Counted from the stretch's first letter, positions 51,095 to 61,031 are shown. The stretch: 64,000 nt of DNA from Olsenella_K sp051878835 (GCA_051878835.1 JBJEKW010000015.1:1-64000); one strand, 5' to 3'. A program made the numbers and translations. Notes: generated by a model not told the origin, from the sequence alone.

Positions 51095-52006
51095 TTACCA
51101 CTCCAGCGGCACGACCACCTGGTTGCCGTCCACGGTCAGGTTCAGGTTCGAGCCGTCCAGCTGGGCGTCCGAGATGGTACCCTGGCCCGAGTACGCCGTG
51201 CCCGACTGGTCGCAGATCTGGCCCCAGCCCGAGCCGATGGTGTAGGCCATGACGTCCCACGTACCGTCGGACTTCGTCTCAGGCACGATCAGCGTGGCGT
51301 TGTACAGCACCAGCTTTGCGGGAGTGCCGTCCACCTCGCCCAGGTCGACGGTCTGCGTGCCGTCGCTTTGGTTCTGCTGCATGAGCGAGTACTTGCCCTG
51401 GTCGTTCTGGGTCAGGTAGTACGTGGTCCCGCGGTACTCGATGCTGGAGTCCGTGCTGGCCTGCGTCTGCTCAGTCTGCTGCTGGGTCTGGTCCTGCTGC
51501 TGGGGCTCCTGCGAGGAGCACGAGCTGGCAAAGAGGTAGAACATGCCGCCCACCACCGCTGCGATCGCTATGGCCAGGATGATCATGAAGCCGTGACCAG
51601 GGGCGTTGTCGTCCTCCGGTTCCTCGTCTGTCTGCACGGCATCCTCGCCCATGATGGCGCCCTCGTCGGCATCGATGGTGCCGAACGAGTCGGTGGCGTT
51701 CGGGTCGATGGGCTGCGGAGCGCCCTCGTACAGGGGGTCGGAGCGCAGGTTGTCCGAGGTCGCGTCCATGGCCGAGAAGCTGGTGGTGTCCGCGGGGCCC
51801 GCTGCCCTTCTCATCCTGGTGGCACGAGTGGCGCGCGTGCCGGCATGGTCTGCGCGCGCAACGTGCTGGCGAGCCTCCGCAGAGCTGGCGTGCTCCGCGG
51901 GCTCGTCCGCCGGACGGCGGCGCTTGCGCTGCTGCGGCTCGTTTGCGGCATGGGCGCCCGAGAAGTGCTTGCCGCTCGAAGACTGGTTGTTAGAAGCAAA
52001 GGCCAT
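51095..52006 (-). CDS. single-pass membrane protein with extracellular beta domain, unknown function
   Basis: A 303-residue protein of unrecognised family, last gene of the dnaX-ybaB-recR group. A long disordered, charged cytoplasmic N-terminus (about 1-138, Ala/Arg/Glu/Asp-rich) precedes a membrane helix (about 140-160, FMIILAIAIAAVVGGMFYLF). The extracellular part has a Gln/Thr linker (QQQDQTQQQTEQTQ) and a beta-rich domain with EYRGTTYYLTQNDQGKY, LVLYNATLIV and LNLTVDGNQVVVPLEW. GGGGAGG six bases before the ATG at 52006 decides the start. It follows recR by about 95 bases and could belong to the same transcript. No sorting signal. Confidence 0.78.
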   Translation of the reverse strand: MAFASNNQSSSGKHFSGAHAANEPQQRKRRRPADEPAEHASSAEARQHVARADHAGTRATRATRMRRAAGPADTTSFSAMDATSDNLRSDPLYEGAPQPIDPNATDSFGTIDADEGAIMGEDAVQTDEEPEDDNAPGHGFMIILAIAIAAVVGGMFYLFASSCSSQEPQQQDQTQQQTEQTQASTDSSIEYRGTTYYLTQNDQGKYSLMQQNQSDGTQTVDLGEVDGTPAKLVLYNATLIVPETKSDGTWDVMAYTIGSGWGQICDQSGTAYSGQGTISDAQLDGSNLNLTVDGNQVVVPLEW

Positions 52007-52101
52007 GGATGGCCTCCCCACTTTCTGTTTGAGTTAGAACCTGGTGCCTGGCTGAGTTGGGAGTTCGGCTGGGCTCGCCGCCCGACCGTGCCCGAAATCG
52101 G

Positions 52102-52710
52102 CTAGACCTGCTGCCTGGCCTCGATGGCGCGGCCAAGCGTCACCTCATCAGCATACTCGAGGTCGCCGCCCACTGGCAGGCCGCTTGCCAAACGAGAGAC
52201 CTTCACGCCCAGGGGCTTGATGATGCGGCTGAGGTACGTTGCCGTGGTCTCGCCCTCGACGTCGGGGTTCGTGGCCAGGATGACCTCCTTCACCTCGCCG
52301 TCCGCCAGGCGCTGCAGCAGCTCCTTCACGTGCAGCTGGTCGGGGCCTATCTTGTCCATGGGGCTGATGACGCCGCCCAGCACGTGGTAGAGCCCGTGGT
52401 ACGAGCCGGTCTTCTCGATGGCGCCCACGTCGCGGGGCTCGCTGACCACGCAGATGGTGGAGCGGTCGCGCGACATGTCGGCGCACACGTCGCAGGTGTC
52501 CCTGGTGGCGTACGAGAAGCAGATCGGGCAGAAGTGCACCTGCTGTTTTACGTCCAAGATGGCCGTGGCCAGGCGGCGCGCCTCTTCCGCGTCACTTTCC
52601 AGCAGGTAGTAGGCAATGCGCTGCGCAGACTTGGGGCCGATGCCCGGAAGCCTGCCCAGCTCGTCCAGCAGCCGCTGCAGGGCGGTGCCGTCGTGTGCTA
52701 TCAGAGCCAT
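52102..52710 (-). CDS. recR: recombination mediator RecR
   Basis: A toroidal DNA-binding protein that with RecO/RecF loads RecA at gaps. The 202-residue protein has the N-terminal helix-hairpin-helix LGRLPGIGPKSAQRIAYYLL, the Cys4 zinc finger CPIC...CDVC, a Toprim domain (ICVVSEPRDVGAIE) and the C-terminal ATYLSRIIKPLGVKVSRLASGLP split over the last third. GGAG is just before the ATG. It lies seven bases after ybaB, in the classical dnaX-ybaB-recR order. Confidence 0.97.
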   Translation of the reverse strand: MALIAHDGTALQRLLDELGRLPGIGPKSAQRIAYYLLESDAEEARRLATAILDVKQQVHFCPICFSYATRDTCDVCADMSRDRSTICVVSEPRDVGAIEKTGSYHGLYHVLGGVISPMDKIGPDQLHVKELLQRLADGEVKEVILATNPDVEGETTATYLSRIIKPLGVKVSRLASGLPVGGDLEYADEVTLGRAIEARQQV

Positions 52711-52717
52711 GCTGCTC

Positions 52718-53032
52718 CTAGAAGAGGCCCGGGATGTTCAGGCCGCCCGTGATCTGGCTCATGGACTGGTTCGCCGCGTCGTTCACGCTGCCCAGGCACT
52801 CGTTCACGGCCGCCACGATCATGTCCTGCAGCAGGTCGACGTCGTTGGGATCCAGCGCCGCGGGGTCAATGGTGACGTCCGTCAGCTTCATGTCGCCGGA
52901 CATGGTGACCTTGACCATGCCACCGCCCGCGGAGGCGCTGTACGTGCGGTCCTTCAGGTCGTCCTGTGCGGCCACCAGCTGCTCCTGCACCTTGCGTGCC
53001 TGCTGCATCATCTGCTGCATGTCGAATGCCAT
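52718..53032 (-). CDS. ybaB: YbaB/EbfC family nucleoid-associated protein
   Basis: A 104-residue DNA-binding tweezer-like dimer protein. It has the family pattern MQQMMQQARKVQEQL, then VKVTMSGDMKLTDVTIDP and LQDMIVAAVNECLG. AAGGAG lies upstream of the ATG. Between dnaX and recR, its usual place in bacteria. Confidence 0.95.
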   Translation of the reverse strand: MAFDMQQMMQQARKVQEQLVAAQDDLKDRTYSASAGGGMVKVTMSGDMKLTDVTIDPAALDPNDVDLLQDMIVAAVNECLGSVNDAANQSMSQITGGLNIPGLF

Positions 53033-53098
53033 ATGTTCTGCTCCTTGGAGTTCGTCGGATTCTAATTTTTCGAATGTGTCTGCGAGTAACTAACCTTA

Positions 53099-55481
53099 CT
53101 AGTCGTCGTCCTCGTCTGCACCCGCCTCGGCGTCGTCGACAAAACCCTCACCCGCGGCGTCGTCCTCGGGGTTCGCCTGGTCGCCCGCCTCCTGCTGGGC
53201 CGCCAGCTCCGCGGAGGCCTCCTCGTCGGAGGTCGCCGGGGTGACCGAACTGATTTGTACCCCATCGCCAAAGACCTCAAAGGCGTCCTCGATGATGGCG
53301 CGCAAGTCGTCGGGTATGTCGTCCGGGACGGACTTGGCGTCGAAGGTCTCAACCTTCGCGCCGGGCTCGACGGCGCCGGGTGCCGTGGCACCACTTGCAC
53401 CTGCGGGCGCAGATGCCCCTGCAGACGACGCGGGGGCCGCCTGAGCGGGCTGGCCAAACGTGCGCTGACCAGAGCCCTGCGAGGCGGGGGCGTTGCCGTG
53501 GTTCGCGCCCGCGGACTTGCCGGGGGCCGCCTGTTTGCCGAACGACCCGCTGGGCGCCGGAGGCGCCTGCATGGGAGCGGCGTCCGCGTACATCTGCGCG
53601 TCGTCGCCGTAGTTGACGGCGTCGGCGTCGTCGTAGGGGACCTCCTCGTAGGGGGCGGGCTCCATGGGCGCGCCCTGGGCGGGCGTCGCGCTCACGGGCC
53701 GAGCGGGAGCCGACGGCGCAGCAGGCCGTGCCCCGCCAGGAGCGGCGGCGTTGTTCGCCGGAGCTCCACCGTTTGCCCCCTGCTGGGGAACGGGGTCCCA
53801 GGGCATGTCGTACGCAGGCGTCTGCGAGGCGGGTTTCGGTGCGGCAGAATTCTGCGCGACCGAGGCCTGCGCGGCAGGTCTCTGACCTGCGCTTGATTGC
53901 GAGAAGGACATAGCGCCGGTAGCTCCCTCGGCCGTTGGTGCGGCGGGACGCGCTGCGGACGATCGAGGCACAGACGCCGTAGGCGCCGTTGCGGGAGCAG
54001 CAGTCGGAGCAGCAGCCTGCGGGCGACGGGCCGGAGCGGCGTGATGTGCAGCGGGAGCCTGCGCCCTGGAGCGGGAGCGACCACCGCGGCCGCCGTCCAG
54101 CGCAGCTTCGGTCACGTTGAGCTGGCGAGGCCCGCCGAACACCTGGCTGATGACCGGCTCGATGGCGGTGCGCACGTCCGCGCGCTCCAGCATCTTCAGC
54201 GCGAAGGTGGAGTGTTGCGGCAGCACGACCGAGAGGCTGGAGCCGTCGTCGCTCACCACGTGCGAGCTCATCAGCAGCGAGCCCCTGGACGGAATGGTGC
54301 GCACCAGTGTGTCGACCGCCTGCTTCCATAGGCGCTGCAGCTGGCCGGGGTCCTCGATGGCCACAGCTGATGCAGCGCGCGAAGGCGCGGCGGGGGCCTG
54401 CTGAGCCGCAGGGGCATTTGCCGCCGCAGAACGCGTCGGTGCCGTCAGCATCGCCGTGCGAGGCGCGGAAGAAGGACGAGTCGCGCTCGGTGCAGCCGCC
54501 ATGCTGGGTGCCGCGGGCGCCTGGGCGACCGTTCGAGCCGGAGCCGGCGCAGCAGCCGTCCCCGGCGTAGGCGCCGTCGGCTGGGCCGGCATGGGTGCCG
54601 GAGCCGCATGCGCTTCTTGCCCGGCAGACGGGGCGACAGGACGCGCCGGGGCGGCAGGACGAGCTGTGCCAGCGGGGTACGCCGCAGCAGCTCGAGTCGG
54701 GGCGACGGCCTGCGCGGGAGCAGCCTGAACAGGTGCGGCAGCCTGGGCCGGCGCCTGTGCAGCCGGCGCTGTCTGCGCGGGCGCCTGGGCCGGCGCGGCG
54801 ACCTGCGTCGCAGCACTCCCCTGCCCCNNNNNNNNNNNNNNNNNNNNNNNNNNNNNNNNNNNNNNNNNNNNNNNNNNNNNNNNNNNNNNNNNNNNNNNNN
54901 NNNNNNNNNNNNNNNNNNNNNNNNNNNCGCTGGCGGATGTCGTCGTTTCCGATGGAGTGGAAGTCGAAGCGCTGCACGCGCGACAGGATGGTGGCGGGGA
55001 TCTTCTGCGGGTCGGTGGTGCACAGCACGAACACCACGTGCTCGGGCGGCTCCTCCAGCGTCTTCAACAGCGCGTTGAACGCCGCCGTGGTCAGCATGTG
55101 GACCTCGTCGATGATGTAGACCTTGTGCTTGCCGCGCACGGGGGCGTAGCCCACGCGGTTGATAATCTCCTCGCGCACGTTGTCCACGCCGGTGCGGCTG
55201 GCGGCATCCAGCTCGTACACGTCGGGGTGCTCGCCCGCGGCGATCAGCTTGCAGTCCTCGCAGGTGCCGTCCGGCAGCTGGCCCTCGCCCTGCTGGCACA
55301 GCAGCGCCTTCGCCAGCAGGCGCGCCATGGTGGTCTTTCCCGTGCCACGCGGCCCGCAGAACAGGTACGCGTGGCCTATGCGATGCTCCAGCACGGCGTT
55401 TTCCAGGGTCGAGACGACGACCTGCTGGCCGACCACGTCCTGGAACGTCTGGGGGCGATACTTTGTGTACAGCGATTCCAT
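53099..55481 (-). CDS. dnaX: DNA polymerase III gamma/tau subunit DnaX, interrupted by an assembly gap
   Basis: The clamp-loader ATPase. The N-terminal 184 residues are intact: P-loop FCGPRGTGKTTMARLL, a zinc region with three visible Cys (LLC...GTCEDC), DEVHMLTTAAFNALLKTLEEPPEHV split in two segments, and the sensor TTDPQKIPATILSR. The gap (54828-54927) follows at IRQ. After it the frame is already a long Ala/Pro/Gln-rich linker, then a compact domain (LQRLWKQAVDTLVRTIPSRG to VFGGPRQLNVTEAAL) and an Ala/Pro-rich tail ending EDDD. Domain III is missing, so the true gap must be much longer than 100 bases. GGAGG precedes the ATG at 55481. First gene of dnaX-ybaB-recR. Confidence 0.9.
54828..54927. 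other. assembly gap (100 N) inside dnaX
   Basis: Exactly 100 N, a placeholder. The coding phases on both sides require a true length divisible by three. Confidence 0.95.
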
Positions 55482-55636
55482 GCTGCCTCCGTCTGGAGGG
55501 TTGTTTGTCTGGGGAACCAGTATACCCGCGCCCCCACCCCCACAGGCAGACCCACACGCCTTGGCAAGAAAGCGGCCCGGGACGACGTCGCTAGTCGTCT
55601 CGGGCCGCAAGTCTGGCACCTCTCTATAAACCGCTG

Positions 55637-57907
55637 CTACATGTGGTCGTGGCAGGTGCGGGCGATGACGTCCAGCTGCTGCTCGCGCGTCAGGTCGATG
55701 AACTTCACGGCGTAGCCGCTGACGCGGATGGTGAAGTTGGCGTACTCCGGCTTCTCGGGGTGCTCCATGGCGTCCTTCAGCTTGTCGACGCCGAACACGT
55801 TCACGTTCAGGTGGTGGGCACCGTTGGCGAAGTAGCCGTCCAGCACGTTAACCAAGTTCGCCTTGCGCTGGTCAAGGTCGTTGCCCAGTGCGCTGGGGTT
55901 AATGGTCTGCGTATTCGAGATGCCGTCCAGGGCGTACTCGTAGGGCAGCTTCGCCACCGAGTTAAGGCTCGCGAGCAGGCCGTTCTTCTCGGCACCATAG
56001 CTGGGGTTAGCGCCGGGCGAGAAGGGCGTGTAGGCAGGACGGCCGTCGGGCAGGGCGCCCGTGGCCTTGCCGTACACCACGTTGGACGTGATGGTCAGGA
56101 TGGAGGTCGTGGGCTCGGAGTTGCGGTAGGTGTGGTGCTTGCGAATCTTGGTCATGAAGGTCTTCAGCAGCCACACGGCGATGTCGTCGGCACGGTCGTC
56201 GTCGTTGCCGTAGCGCGGGAAGTCGCCCTCGGGCACGTAGTCCACGACCAGGCCGTTCTCGTCACGCACAGTGCGCACACGGGCGTACTTCACGGCGCTG
56301 AGGGAGTCGACCACGTGGCTGAAGCCGGCGATGCCGGTGGCGAAGGTGCGGCGCACGTTCGTGTCGATGAGCGCCATCTCGGCGGACTCGTAGTAGTACT
56401 TGTCGTGCATGTACTGGATCAGGTTCAGGATGTTCACGTACAGGTCGGCCAGCCAGTCCATCATCAGGTCGAACTTGTGCATGAGCTCGTCGTAGTCCAG
56501 GTACTCGCTGGTGATGGGCGCATACTCGGGGCCCACCTGCATGGGGTTGCCCTTCTTGTCCTTGAACTTCGTGTCCTTGCCGCCGTTGACCGCGTAGTTC
56601 AGGCACTTGGCCAGGTTCGCGCGGGCACCGAAGAACTGCATCTCCTTGCCGGTCTGGGTGGCGCTGACGCAGCAGCAGATGCTGTAGTCGTCGCCCCAGA
56701 CGGGACGCATGACGTCATCGTTCTCGTACTGGATCGAGCTGGTGGTGATGGAGATCTTCGCGGCGTAGCGGCGGAAGTTCTCGGGCAGGCGCTTGGAGTA
56801 CAGCACCGTCAGGTTGGGCTCGGGCGCGGGGCCCATGTTCTCCAGGGTGTGCAGGAAGCGGAAGTCGTTCTTGGTCACCATGTGGCGGCCGTCCTGGCCC
56901 AGGCCTGCCATCTCCAGCGTTGCCCACACGGGGTCACCCGAGAAGAGCTCGTTGTAGCTGGGGATGCGTGCGAACTTGACCATGCGGAACTTCAGCACCA
57001 GGTGGTCGATGAGCTCCTGGGCCTCCTGCTCGGTCAGGGTGCCGGCGGCCAGGTCGCGCTGGATGTAGATGTCCAGGAAGGTCGAGATGCGGCCCACGGA
57101 CATGGCAGCGCCGTTCTGGGTCTTGATTGCGGCCAGGTAGCCGAAGTACAGCCACTGCACGGCCTCGTGCGCGTCGCGCGCGGGGTTCGAGATGTCGTAG
57201 CCGTAGATCTGGGCCATGTCCTTGATGCCCTTGAGGGCGCGGATCTGCTCGGCGATCTCCTCGCGCAGGCGGATGACGTCGTCGGTCATGGTGCCGTCGC
57301 CGCAGTTCAGCAGGTCGGCCTGCTTCTGGCGGATCAGGAAGTCGATGCCGTACAGGGCCACGCGGCGGTAGTCGCCCACGATGCGGCCGCGGCCGTAGGT
57401 GTCGGGCAGGCCGGTGATCACGTGGCTGTGGCGGGCGGCGCGCATCTCGGGGGTATACGCGTCAAAGACGGCCTGGTTGTGGGTCTTGTGGTACTCGTTG
57501 AAGATCTTGTGGTACTTCGGGTTGACCTTGTAGCCGTAGCTCTCGGCGGCCTGCTCGGCCATCTTTATGCCGCCGTAGGGCATGAAGGCGCGCTTCAGGG
57601 GCTTGTCGGTCTGCAGGCCCACGACTTTCTCGAGGTCCTTGAGCTCGGGGTCGATGTAGCCCGGACCGTAGGCGGTCAGGCCGCTGACGACCTCGGTCTC
57701 GCAGTCCAGGACGCCGCCGTTGGCGCGCTCCTGGGCCTGCAGCTCCTGTACCTTGCCCCACAGCTTGTTCGTGGCGTCGGTGGGGCCGGCCAGGAACGAC
57801 TCGTCGCCGTCGTACTGGGTGTAGTTGCGCTGGATGAAGTCGCGGACGTTCACGTCGTCCACCCAGTGTCCTCCGGCAAAGTCGTGCCACTCTTCGCGCA
57901 GTTTCAT
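55637..57907 (-). CDS. pflB: formate C-acetyltransferase (pyruvate formate-lyase)
   Basis: A glycyl-radical enzyme that splits pyruvate with CoA into acetyl-CoA and formate. The 756-residue protein has the active-site cysteines in SICCCVSATQTG and the radical glycine in TIRVSGYAVKF (about Gly731, 25 residues from the end). Length is normal. GGAGG lies six bases before the ATG at 57907; the frame is open upstream but not PFL-like. It lies 67 bases downstream of pflA on the same strand, the reverse of the usual pflB-pflA order. It is central to mixed-acid fermentation. Confidence 0.97.
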   Translation of the reverse strand: MKLREEWHDFAGGHWVDDVNVRDFIQRNYTQYDGDESFLAGPTDATNKLWGKVQELQAQERANGGVLDCETEVVSGLTAYGPGYIDPELKDLEKVVGLQTDKPLKRAFMPYGGIKMAEQAAESYGYKVNPKYHKIFNEYHKTHNQAVFDAYTPEMRAARHSHVITGLPDTYGRGRIVGDYRRVALYGIDFLIRQKQADLLNCGDGTMTDDVIRLREEIAEQIRALKGIKDMAQIYGYDISNPARDAHEAVQWLYFGYLAAIKTQNGAAMSVGRISTFLDIYIQRDLAAGTLTEQEAQELIDHLVLKFRMVKFARIPSYNELFSGDPVWATLEMAGLGQDGRHMVTKNDFRFLHTLENMGPAPEPNLTVLYSKRLPENFRRYAAKISITTSSIQYENDDVMRPVWGDDYSICCCVSATQTGKEMQFFGARANLAKCLNYAVNGGKDTKFKDKKGNPMQVGPEYAPITSEYLDYDELMHKFDLMMDWLADLYVNILNLIQYMHDKYYYESAEMALIDTNVRRTFATGIAGFSHVVDSLSAVKYARVRTVRDENGLVVDYVPEGDFPRYGNDDDRADDIAVWLLKTFMTKIRKHHTYRNSEPTTSILTITSNVVYGKATGALPDGRPAYTPFSPGANPSYGAEKNGLLASLNSVAKLPYEYALDGISNTQTINPSALGNDLDQRKANLVNVLDGYFANGAHHLNVNVFGVDKLKDAMEHPEKPEYANFTIRVSGYAVKFIDLTREQQLDVIARTCHDHM

Positions 57908-57974
57908 GTGTCCTCCTATGTGCTTGGTTGCTAAAGACAAAGATTGGTTGCGGGCGTGGCGGCCATTGCGTCGG

Positions 57975-58703
57975 CTATTCTTGCCCGCGCAAGACGCGCT
58001 CCGCGTGGGCCACGCGCTCGGGCGTGGGCGGCTGGGTGTCGCGCAGGGCGTAGGGCAGGCCCAGCTGGTCCCACTTGTAGACGCCCAGCGTGTGGTAGGG
58101 CAGCACCTCCACGCGCTGCACGTTGTGCAGGGTCTGAATGAAGTCGCGCGTGCGCCGCAGATAGGCGTCGTCGTCCGTGATGCCGGGCACCAGCACGTGA
58201 CGAATCCACACCGGCACGCCGGCGTCGGACAGCCAGCGCAACGCGTCCAGGATGTTCGCGTTGTCGTGGCCGGTCAGCTGGCGGTGACGCTCGGGGTCGA
58301 TGTGCTTGATGTCGGCCAGCACGAGGTCGCACGACTGCATCAGCTGCTGGAACTTGCTGAACCAGGGCTGGGTGCGCCGGAACGGCTGCAGGGCCGTGTC
58401 CAGGCAGGTGTTGATACCGCGCTCGTGGGCCTTCTGGAAAAGCTCCACCAGGAAGTCCAGCTGCAGCAGGGCCTCTCCGCCCGAGACGGTGATGCCGCCG
58501 TCGGGACCCCAGTAGCTGCGGTAGCGCTCGGCCGTGTCCAGGATCTGGTCGGGCTCCATCAGCGTGCCGCCGTCCATGGACCACGTGTCGGGGTTGTGGC
58601 AGTACTGGCAGCGCATGGCGCAACCCTGCAGAAACACCAGGTAGCGCACGCCAGGCCCGTCTGCCGAGCCGAACGACTCCACCGAATGAACACTGCCCTG
58701 CAT
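57975..58703 (-). CDS. pflA: pyruvate formate-lyase activating enzyme
   Basis: A radical SAM protein that installs the glycyl radical in PflB using a [4Fe-4S] cluster and S-adenosylmethionine. The 242-residue protein has the CxxxCxxC motif in FLQGCAMRCQYCHNPDTW, GGITVSGGEALLQ, DLVLADIKHIDPERHRQLTG and VLVPGITDDD. Three ATGs are close together; GAGGGG seven bases before 58703 decides the start. Upstream codons to 58790 read the minisatellite and are not family-like. First gene of the pflA-pflB pair. Confidence 0.95.
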   Translation of the reverse strand: MQGSVHSVESFGSADGPGVRYLVFLQGCAMRCQYCHNPDTWSMDGGTLMEPDQILDTAERYRSYWGPDGGITVSGGEALLQLDFLVELFQKAHERGINTCLDTALQPFRRTQPWFSKFQQLMQSCDLVLADIKHIDPERHRQLTGHDNANILDALRWLSDAGVPVWIRHVLVPGITDDDAYLRRTRDFIQTLHNVQRVEVLPYHTLGVYKWDQLGLPYALRDTQPPTPERVAHAERVLRGQE

Positions 58704-58747
58704 GTGCGACCCCCTCATTGAATGCGGTGCGACCGGATGGTGCTGGC

Positions 58748-58837
58748 GGAACGGCCGTGTCTGGCGGGACGGCCGTGGCTGGCTGGCCAACCGTGTCTGG
58801 CGGGACGGCCGCGTCTGGATGGCCAGGCACTGTCAGC
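58748..58837. repeat. minisatellite, five 18-bp units upstream of pflA
   Basis: Five tandem 18-base units of the form GGGACGGCCGTGTCTGGC lie 45 bases before the pflA start. Units 1, 2 and 4 are closest to each other. Confidence 0.8.
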
Positions 58838-58899
58838 CGGAACATGCGGCCGGACGCTCCTTGCGTGAGTGAATCTACGAGAGCCGCGGGGGTGGTTCC

Positions 58900-58913
58900 A
58901 TGACTGAAATCAA
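58900..58913. promoter_or_regulatory. possible FNR-type half-conserved box upstream of pflA
   Basis: On the minus strand TTGAT-TTCA-GTCAT keeps one perfect arm of the FNR consensus and part of the other. It lies about 200 bases before pflA, beyond the minisatellite. Weak evidence on its own. Confidence 0.35.
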
Positions 58914-58984
58914 GCAAGCGAAATCGGGCGGAAATGTGGCCGCCGAGCGGCATGAATTCGGCCGCAGGCGGTAATTGGTGACAC

Positions 58985-59340
58985 GTAGCGCGCAGTCAGC
59001 GACATTCAGTTGGCGACGGCGCCCATCGCTCGGCGTTCCAAACTTTGCCTGCGCACAAGGAATCAGTTCTGCCCGTACAGCTCCTCCGGGTCAAGCTGGT
59101 TCCAAGTTCCACTTGCGCACAAGGCTCAAATCTTTGTGCGCAAATCCGTTCGTTTTTCTCATCCTTGTGCGCAGGTGCGCACAAAGGTGCGTTTTCGGGG
59201 CTCGTTTGCGCACAGGGATCAAACCCCTGTGCGCAAACCTGCGTAGCACACCGATACCGACGCCGACGCCGAATCAAACCCCTGTGCGCAAACCTGCGTA
59301 GGCAAGAAGCGCCCGGCGCGCGCCCGGCAAATTTGTCAAC
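58985..59340. repeat. intergenic repeat island A2 (TGCGCACAAA hairpins)
   Basis: The same motif family as island A1 at 12.4 kb. The clearest hairpin is CCTTGTGCGCA-GG-TGCGCACAAAGG at 59163-59187. A longer duplication repeats ATCAAACCCCTGTGCGCAAA followed by CCTGCGTAG at about 59217 and 59273. No supportable gene. Confidence 0.75.
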
Positions 59341-59376
59341 AGAAATGCGCATTCTGTATTAATTTGCACACATTAC

Positions 59377-59390
59377 TTGATTACAATCAA
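59377..59390. promoter_or_regulatory. perfect FNR/CRP-type box upstream of the fatty acid isomerase gene
   Basis: TTGATTACAATCAA matches the FNR consensus TTGAT-N4-ATCAA at every fixed position. It lies about 170 bases before the isomerase ATG, in an A/T-rich stretch. A Crp/Fnr protein is encoded just beyond the isomerase gene. Confidence 0.7.
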
Positions 59391-59558
59391 GCTCGTTGGC
59401 TCTCCTGAACGAAATATTGAAGAAGAGCCAAAGACGGCGAGACATAGGCGCGGCGCACAGGCGTGAGCCACACGCAAGCGCACCGGATGCGGGGCCGCAG
59501 CACGCCGCGCCACCACCACGCCGCACACCAGCAGGAACCTGGGAAGAACGGGGAGAGC

Positions 59559-60959
59559 ATGAGCACAACCAACAACGACGCCGCCCAGAAGTCGAAGCGC
59601 ATCTGCATCGTGGGAGGCGGCCCCGCCGGCCTCTCCTGCGCCATGTACCTGCAAAAGAACGGCTACACGAACTACACCATCTTTGAGCGCGGCGACCATG
59701 TGGGTGGCAAGGCCTTCTCGCCCCTGATGAAGGTAAAGAACGCCGACGGCCAGTGGGAGGACCGCACCATCGAGATGGGCGCGGTCATGGGCTGCGACAC
59801 GTACTTCGCCGTGCACGAGTGCGAGGAGTTCGGCGGCACCACCCACGCCGACGGACCGCAGATGGGCCGTCGCTTCATGAACACCGACGGCACCCCGCTG
59901 AAGACCAGCAAGCTTGCCCTTCTGAAGAAGGTCATAAAGATGAACAAGCTCTCGCGCCTGCTGGCCAAGAAGTACGTGGGCTATGACGTGAACGGCCACC
60001 GCGGCGTCGCGCAGGGACGCTACGAGGGCCCCTGCCCTTCTCCCGAAAAGAAGCTGGCACACATCGAGGGCACGAACGATAACCTGAAGGACCTCAGCAT
60101 GCCCTTCAGCGAGTTTTTGAAGAAGAACCACTGCGAGGACGCCGAGCTGGTCTGGAAGGGCCCCTTCACCTCGTTTGGCTATGGCTACTTCGACGAGATT
60201 CCCGCCGCGTACGTCCTGAAGTACCTGGACGCCTTCACCGTGAGGCAGTTCCTCAGCACCGGAAAGCTGTGGACCTGGAAGAACGGAACCCAGTCCATCT
60301 GGACGGGCGTGAATGACCACCTGCTGCACCCCGCGCAGCTGAACAGCGAGATCACCAGCATCCGCCGCACGGACGACGCGATCTACGTCAGCGTGAACGG
60401 CGGCCATGAGCAGCAGTTCGATCGCCTGGTCATCTGCACGCCGCTGGAGCTGTTCCTGAACTACGGCGACCCGACCCCGCAGGAGAAGGACCTCTTTGGC
60501 CGCATCCAGCACAAGGAGTACTTCACCATGGCCGTGCTGCCCGACGAGAAGGACGCGCCGGACATCTCGTACTACTACTTCGACAACATGACGCCCCAGA
60601 CCCGCGGCCACCTGATGGTGTTCTACCACCGCTGGCCCGACGCCGGCCTGCAGCCGCTGGTCACCTTTACCCTGCGCGACCACGAGGGCATGGAGGACGT
60701 GCCGTTCGAGGAGGCGCGCGACACCACGCTGGCCGACATGGCCAAGTCCGGCCTGCCCGTGCAGAAGACCGAGCGCATCGACGACTGGTACTACTTCCCG
60801 CACGTGAACTCGGCCGACTACGCCGCCGGTTGGTACGACAAGGTCGAGGGCATGCAGGGCCAGAAGCGCACGTTCTACGCTGGCGAGGTCATGGCCTTCG
60901 GCGACATGGAGGAGACCGTGGAGTACTCGCGCGACCTGGTGCGCCGCTTCTTTGCCTAG
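59559..60959 (+). CDS. FAD-dependent polyunsaturated fatty acid isomerase (linoleate isomerase, PAI-type)
   Basis: Best match from memory is the Propionibacterium acnes PAI enzyme, which turns linoleic acid into trans-10,cis-12 conjugated linoleic acid. The 466-residue protein has an N-terminal dinucleotide fold ICIVGGGPAGLSCAMYL and FERGDHVGGKAFSP. Other PAI-like blocks are TIEMGAVMG, FTSFGYGYFDEIPAAYVLKY, LWTWKNGTQSIW, and a C-terminal block with YYFPHVNSADYAAGWYDK, VEGMQGQKRTFYAGE and EYSRDLVRRFF. No signal peptide or helix, so cytoplasmic. GGGGAG lies a few bases before the ATG at 59559. A perfect FNR-type box is upstream and a Crp/Fnr gene is convergent downstream. A broader flavin amine-oxidase role cannot be excluded. 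Confidence 0.82.
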   Translation: MSTTNNDAAQKSKRICIVGGGPAGLSCAMYLQKNGYTNYTIFERGDHVGGKAFSPLMKVKNADGQWEDRTIEMGAVMGCDTYFAVHECEEFGGTTHADGPQMGRRFMNTDGTPLKTSKLALLKKVIKMNKLSRLLAKKYVGYDVNGHRGVAQGRYEGPCPSPEKKLAHIEGTNDNLKDLSMPFSEFLKKNHCEDAELVWKGPFTSFGYGYFDEIPAAYVLKYLDAFTVRQFLSTGKLWTWKNGTQSIWTGVNDHLLHPAQLNSEITSIRRTDDAIYVSVNGGHEQQFDRLVICTPLELFLNYGDPTPQEKDLFGRIQHKEYFTMAVLPDEKDAPDISYYYFDNMTPQTRGHLMVFYHRWPDAGLQPLVTFTLRDHEGMEDVPFEEARDTTLADMAKSGLPVQKTERIDDWYYFPHVNSADYAAGWYDKVEGMQGQKRTFYAGEVMAFGDMEETVEYSRDLVRRFFA

Positions 60960-61031
60960 CCGCCCAAGCAGCGGGCAAGAAGGACCTCGCGCTAGAACAA
61001 CGCAGCGCGGAAAACACCTCGTCAAAAGATT

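Noticed and set aside
55643..57934. A 763-codon plus-strand open frame opposite pflB.
   Set aside because: Antisense to a fully conserved pflB; no family motifs.
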